NCBI GenBank assembly: GCA_023416175.1
Contig: JAEZIE010000212.1
Location: 1 to 5,762, forward strand
Length of the DNA: 5,762 nucleotides
Direction: 5' to 3'
Source of the DNA: Bacillota bacterium
GTDB lineage: Bacteria; Bacillota; Clostridia; Christensenellales; CAG-138
Shown: piece by piece, positions 4,564 to 5,762 of the stretch
How the letters are laid out: each line of letters begins with the position of its first letter
Position numbering within the stretch: position 1 is the first letter of the stretch
Translations under genes and position numbers: made by a program
The notes under the pieces: model-generated
Told to the model about the DNA's origin: nothing
The model's input: the letters and a program-made list of their open reading frames with translations, nothing else
Databases searched by the model: none

Positions 4564-5697
4564 TCATACGACTTTCCGAATCTCATAGAGACTCGCCAGC
4601 GTTCGGTAGCTTACCATGGAAAAACGATCGATCGTACGGAAACTGATGCCGCCAAGGTTATACGTTTCTACCAGCGCCAGCGGCCCCCTGAGATTGGTTT
4701 CGTTTTCGCACCAGACTTGATGCAGAACATCGTCCTGATCGTAGTATTGAAAATATGACGCCTGCGTCTGCGGATCGATGGCCACTCTTGCATGGGTTGC
4801 TATCAGCAGCTCATCCGCCTGCGCCGGAGAAAGCGTCCGGAGGAGAACCGCCTCGTCGCCGGTAATTCGCCAGACATAACAGCAGTTGGGCACCGCCAAT
4901 AATATTTTATTGCTGGAAATCAGGCTGGAGGCAAAATCCACTGCCCGTTGCAACTCATCAATAAGGGGCAGTTGGCGCGCTACGTCATAAGTGCAGGTCC
5001 ATATGGTGGTGCGGATGATCAGGCGGTCCATCAGGCTATTGAAGAAAAATGCCTGGTTGATACGCTCGAGCACTTCCTGATGCTCAAGCAGGATATTGAT
5101 CCTGGGAGCCACCACCACGATATAGCCAAGCGGATGCAGCTGCATGGTGAGCGACTGCAAAAACCCCGCATATGCAAAGAAATCATCCACGTAAAGCTCC
5201 GAAAAATCGACATTGATCCCGTAATAGTTTCCATCCTGCAGGCGAGCAACGATGTTGTCGATCAGCGTTTGCTGCAGAGCCGTGCTAGCAAGAAGGGTAT
5301 GCGCGAGATCGCCCAAATAATTTCCAAAAGCGTCTCGGTTGGAAACCACCATCAGCGGGGCCACATTGTATAAAAGTGCGGTTTCGATCAGCGCGGCGTC
5401 ATCGGGATATTGGATGGAGCCATCCGGGTTTGCCTCAAAACCGATAATGCTCAGATAAGTCAGGTAGGGCAGGATATTTCTTAAGGCGCCTTCATCCACG
5501 GTTGTATAGGCATAACCGTTCACTTCGATCGTACGGCGGATTGCACGCGTGCCTGGGATGCGCAGAATTTGGCCCACTGAAATTCTGTCGATATCGGTAA
5601 TCTCCGGATTGGCAGCGAGCAGGGCGGCGGTTGTGATACCAAACAAACGGGAAATGGAATAAACCGTATCTCCGGGCTGCACAGTATATTCAGACAA
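4564..5697 (-). CDS. LysM plus degenerate GH18 (SleL/YaaH-like) protein, copy B
   Basis: A 377-residue paralogue of copy A; by eye about half the residues match along the whole length. LysM occupies about 3-48 (YTVQPGDTVYSI ... VGQILRIP). The GH18-like active-site strand reads YYGINVDFSE (158-167): Asp164 is kept but the catalytic Glu position is Ser166. C235, C272-C273 and C330 match the cysteines of copy A, and YNLGGISFRTID (346-357) matches its last strand. Start: TTG at 5697 is preferred because it lines up residue by residue with the start of copy A and has AAGTAGGG 8 bases upstream. GTG at 5706 would add three residues and is possible. No signal peptide is seen. It probably acts on or sits in spore peptidoglycan or coat, perhaps as a binding protein rather than a hydrolase (inference). 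Confidence 0.88.
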   Translation of the reverse strand: MSEYTVQPGDTVYSISRLFGITTAALLAANPEITDIDRISVGQILRIPGTRAIRRTIEVNGYAYTTVDEGALRNILPYLTYLSIIGFEANPDGSIQYPDDAALIETALLYNVAPLMVVSNRDAFGNYLGDLAHTLLASTALQQTLIDNIVARLQDGNYYGINVDFSELYVDDFFAYAGFLQSLTMQLHPLGYIVVVAPRINILLEHQEVLERINQAFFFNSLMDRLIIRTTIWTCTYDVARQLPLIDELQRAVDFASSLISSNKILLAVPNCCYVWRITGDEAVLLRTLSPAQADELLIATHARVAIDPQTQASYFQYYDQDDVLHQVWCENETNLRGPLALVETYNLGGISFRTIDRFSMVSYRTLASLYEIRKVV

Positions 5698-5740
5698 TGC
5701 GATCACCCTACTTCCGCCTGAAGAATTCTTCCCATTGTTC

Positions 5741-5749
5741 TATCGTATG
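5741..5749 (-). promoter_or_regulatory. Candidate sporulation-type -10 element before copy B
   Basis: The minus strand reads CATACGATA, matching CATAnnnTA (sigma-K) and seven of eight bases of CATACAnT (sigma-E). It would give a leader of about 35-40 bases. The -35 region runs to the window edge, so it cannot be judged. The preceding TTT is shared with the sequence before copy A (TTTCATA in both). Confidence 0.4.
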
Positions 5750-5762
5750 AAATAACTGGAAA

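Noticed and set aside
4948..5373. A 141-residue plus-strand open frame opposite LysM copy B
   Set aside because: It mirrors the conserved coding frame of copy B, has no recognisable features, and a similar shadow exists opposite copy A.

Overview
The window looks like chromosomal DNA from a spore-forming Firmicute, probably class Clostridia. This rests on three things. It carries a NifU-like scaffold protein next to a GGGtGRT-family protein, with wording very close to clostridial versions. It has strong AGGAGG-type ribosome binding sites with frequent TTG starts. It has LysM proteins of the SleL/YaaH type, which are associated with spores. No tRNA, rRNA, CRISPR array, insertion sequence or phage gene was seen.

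Layout. Positions 1-1190, minus strand: a two-gene operon. A NifU-like Fe-S scaffold homologue comes first, then the N-terminal half of a GGGtGRT protein that runs off the left edge. Positions 1191-1358: a divergent promoter region. Positions 1359-2214, plus strand: two small integral membrane proteins of unknown function in one operon, closed by a hairpin terminator. Positions 2215-2428: a double TATAAT promoter region and a second, textbook terminator that lies inside the leader of the next gene. Positions 2429-3064, plus strand: a Prx6-type peroxiredoxin with its peroxidatic cysteine and two C-terminal cysteines. Positions 3065-3220: the space between convergent genes, with a plus-strand terminator. 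Positions 3221-4357 and 4564-5697, minus strand: two tandem paralogues, each a single LysM domain followed by a GH18-like (SleL/YaaH-like) domain. A clear terminator separates them, so each is probably its own transcription unit.

The most interesting part is the paralogue pair. Both keep the GH18 scaffold around the active-site strand, but the position of the catalytic glutamate is Thr in one and Ser in the other. The MTYD-like and terminal Trp motifs also look replaced, while four cysteines are shared. They read as pseudo-glycosidases, perhaps structural or peptidoglycan-binding spore proteins. Each has a CATAnnnTA element upstream that fits a late-sporulation sigma-factor -10. The neighbouring peroxiredoxin recalls the peroxiredoxin-chitinase fusion CotE of Clostridioides difficile, but any link here is inference from proximity only.

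All calls come from reading the sequence by eye; no homology search, fold prediction or expression data were available.
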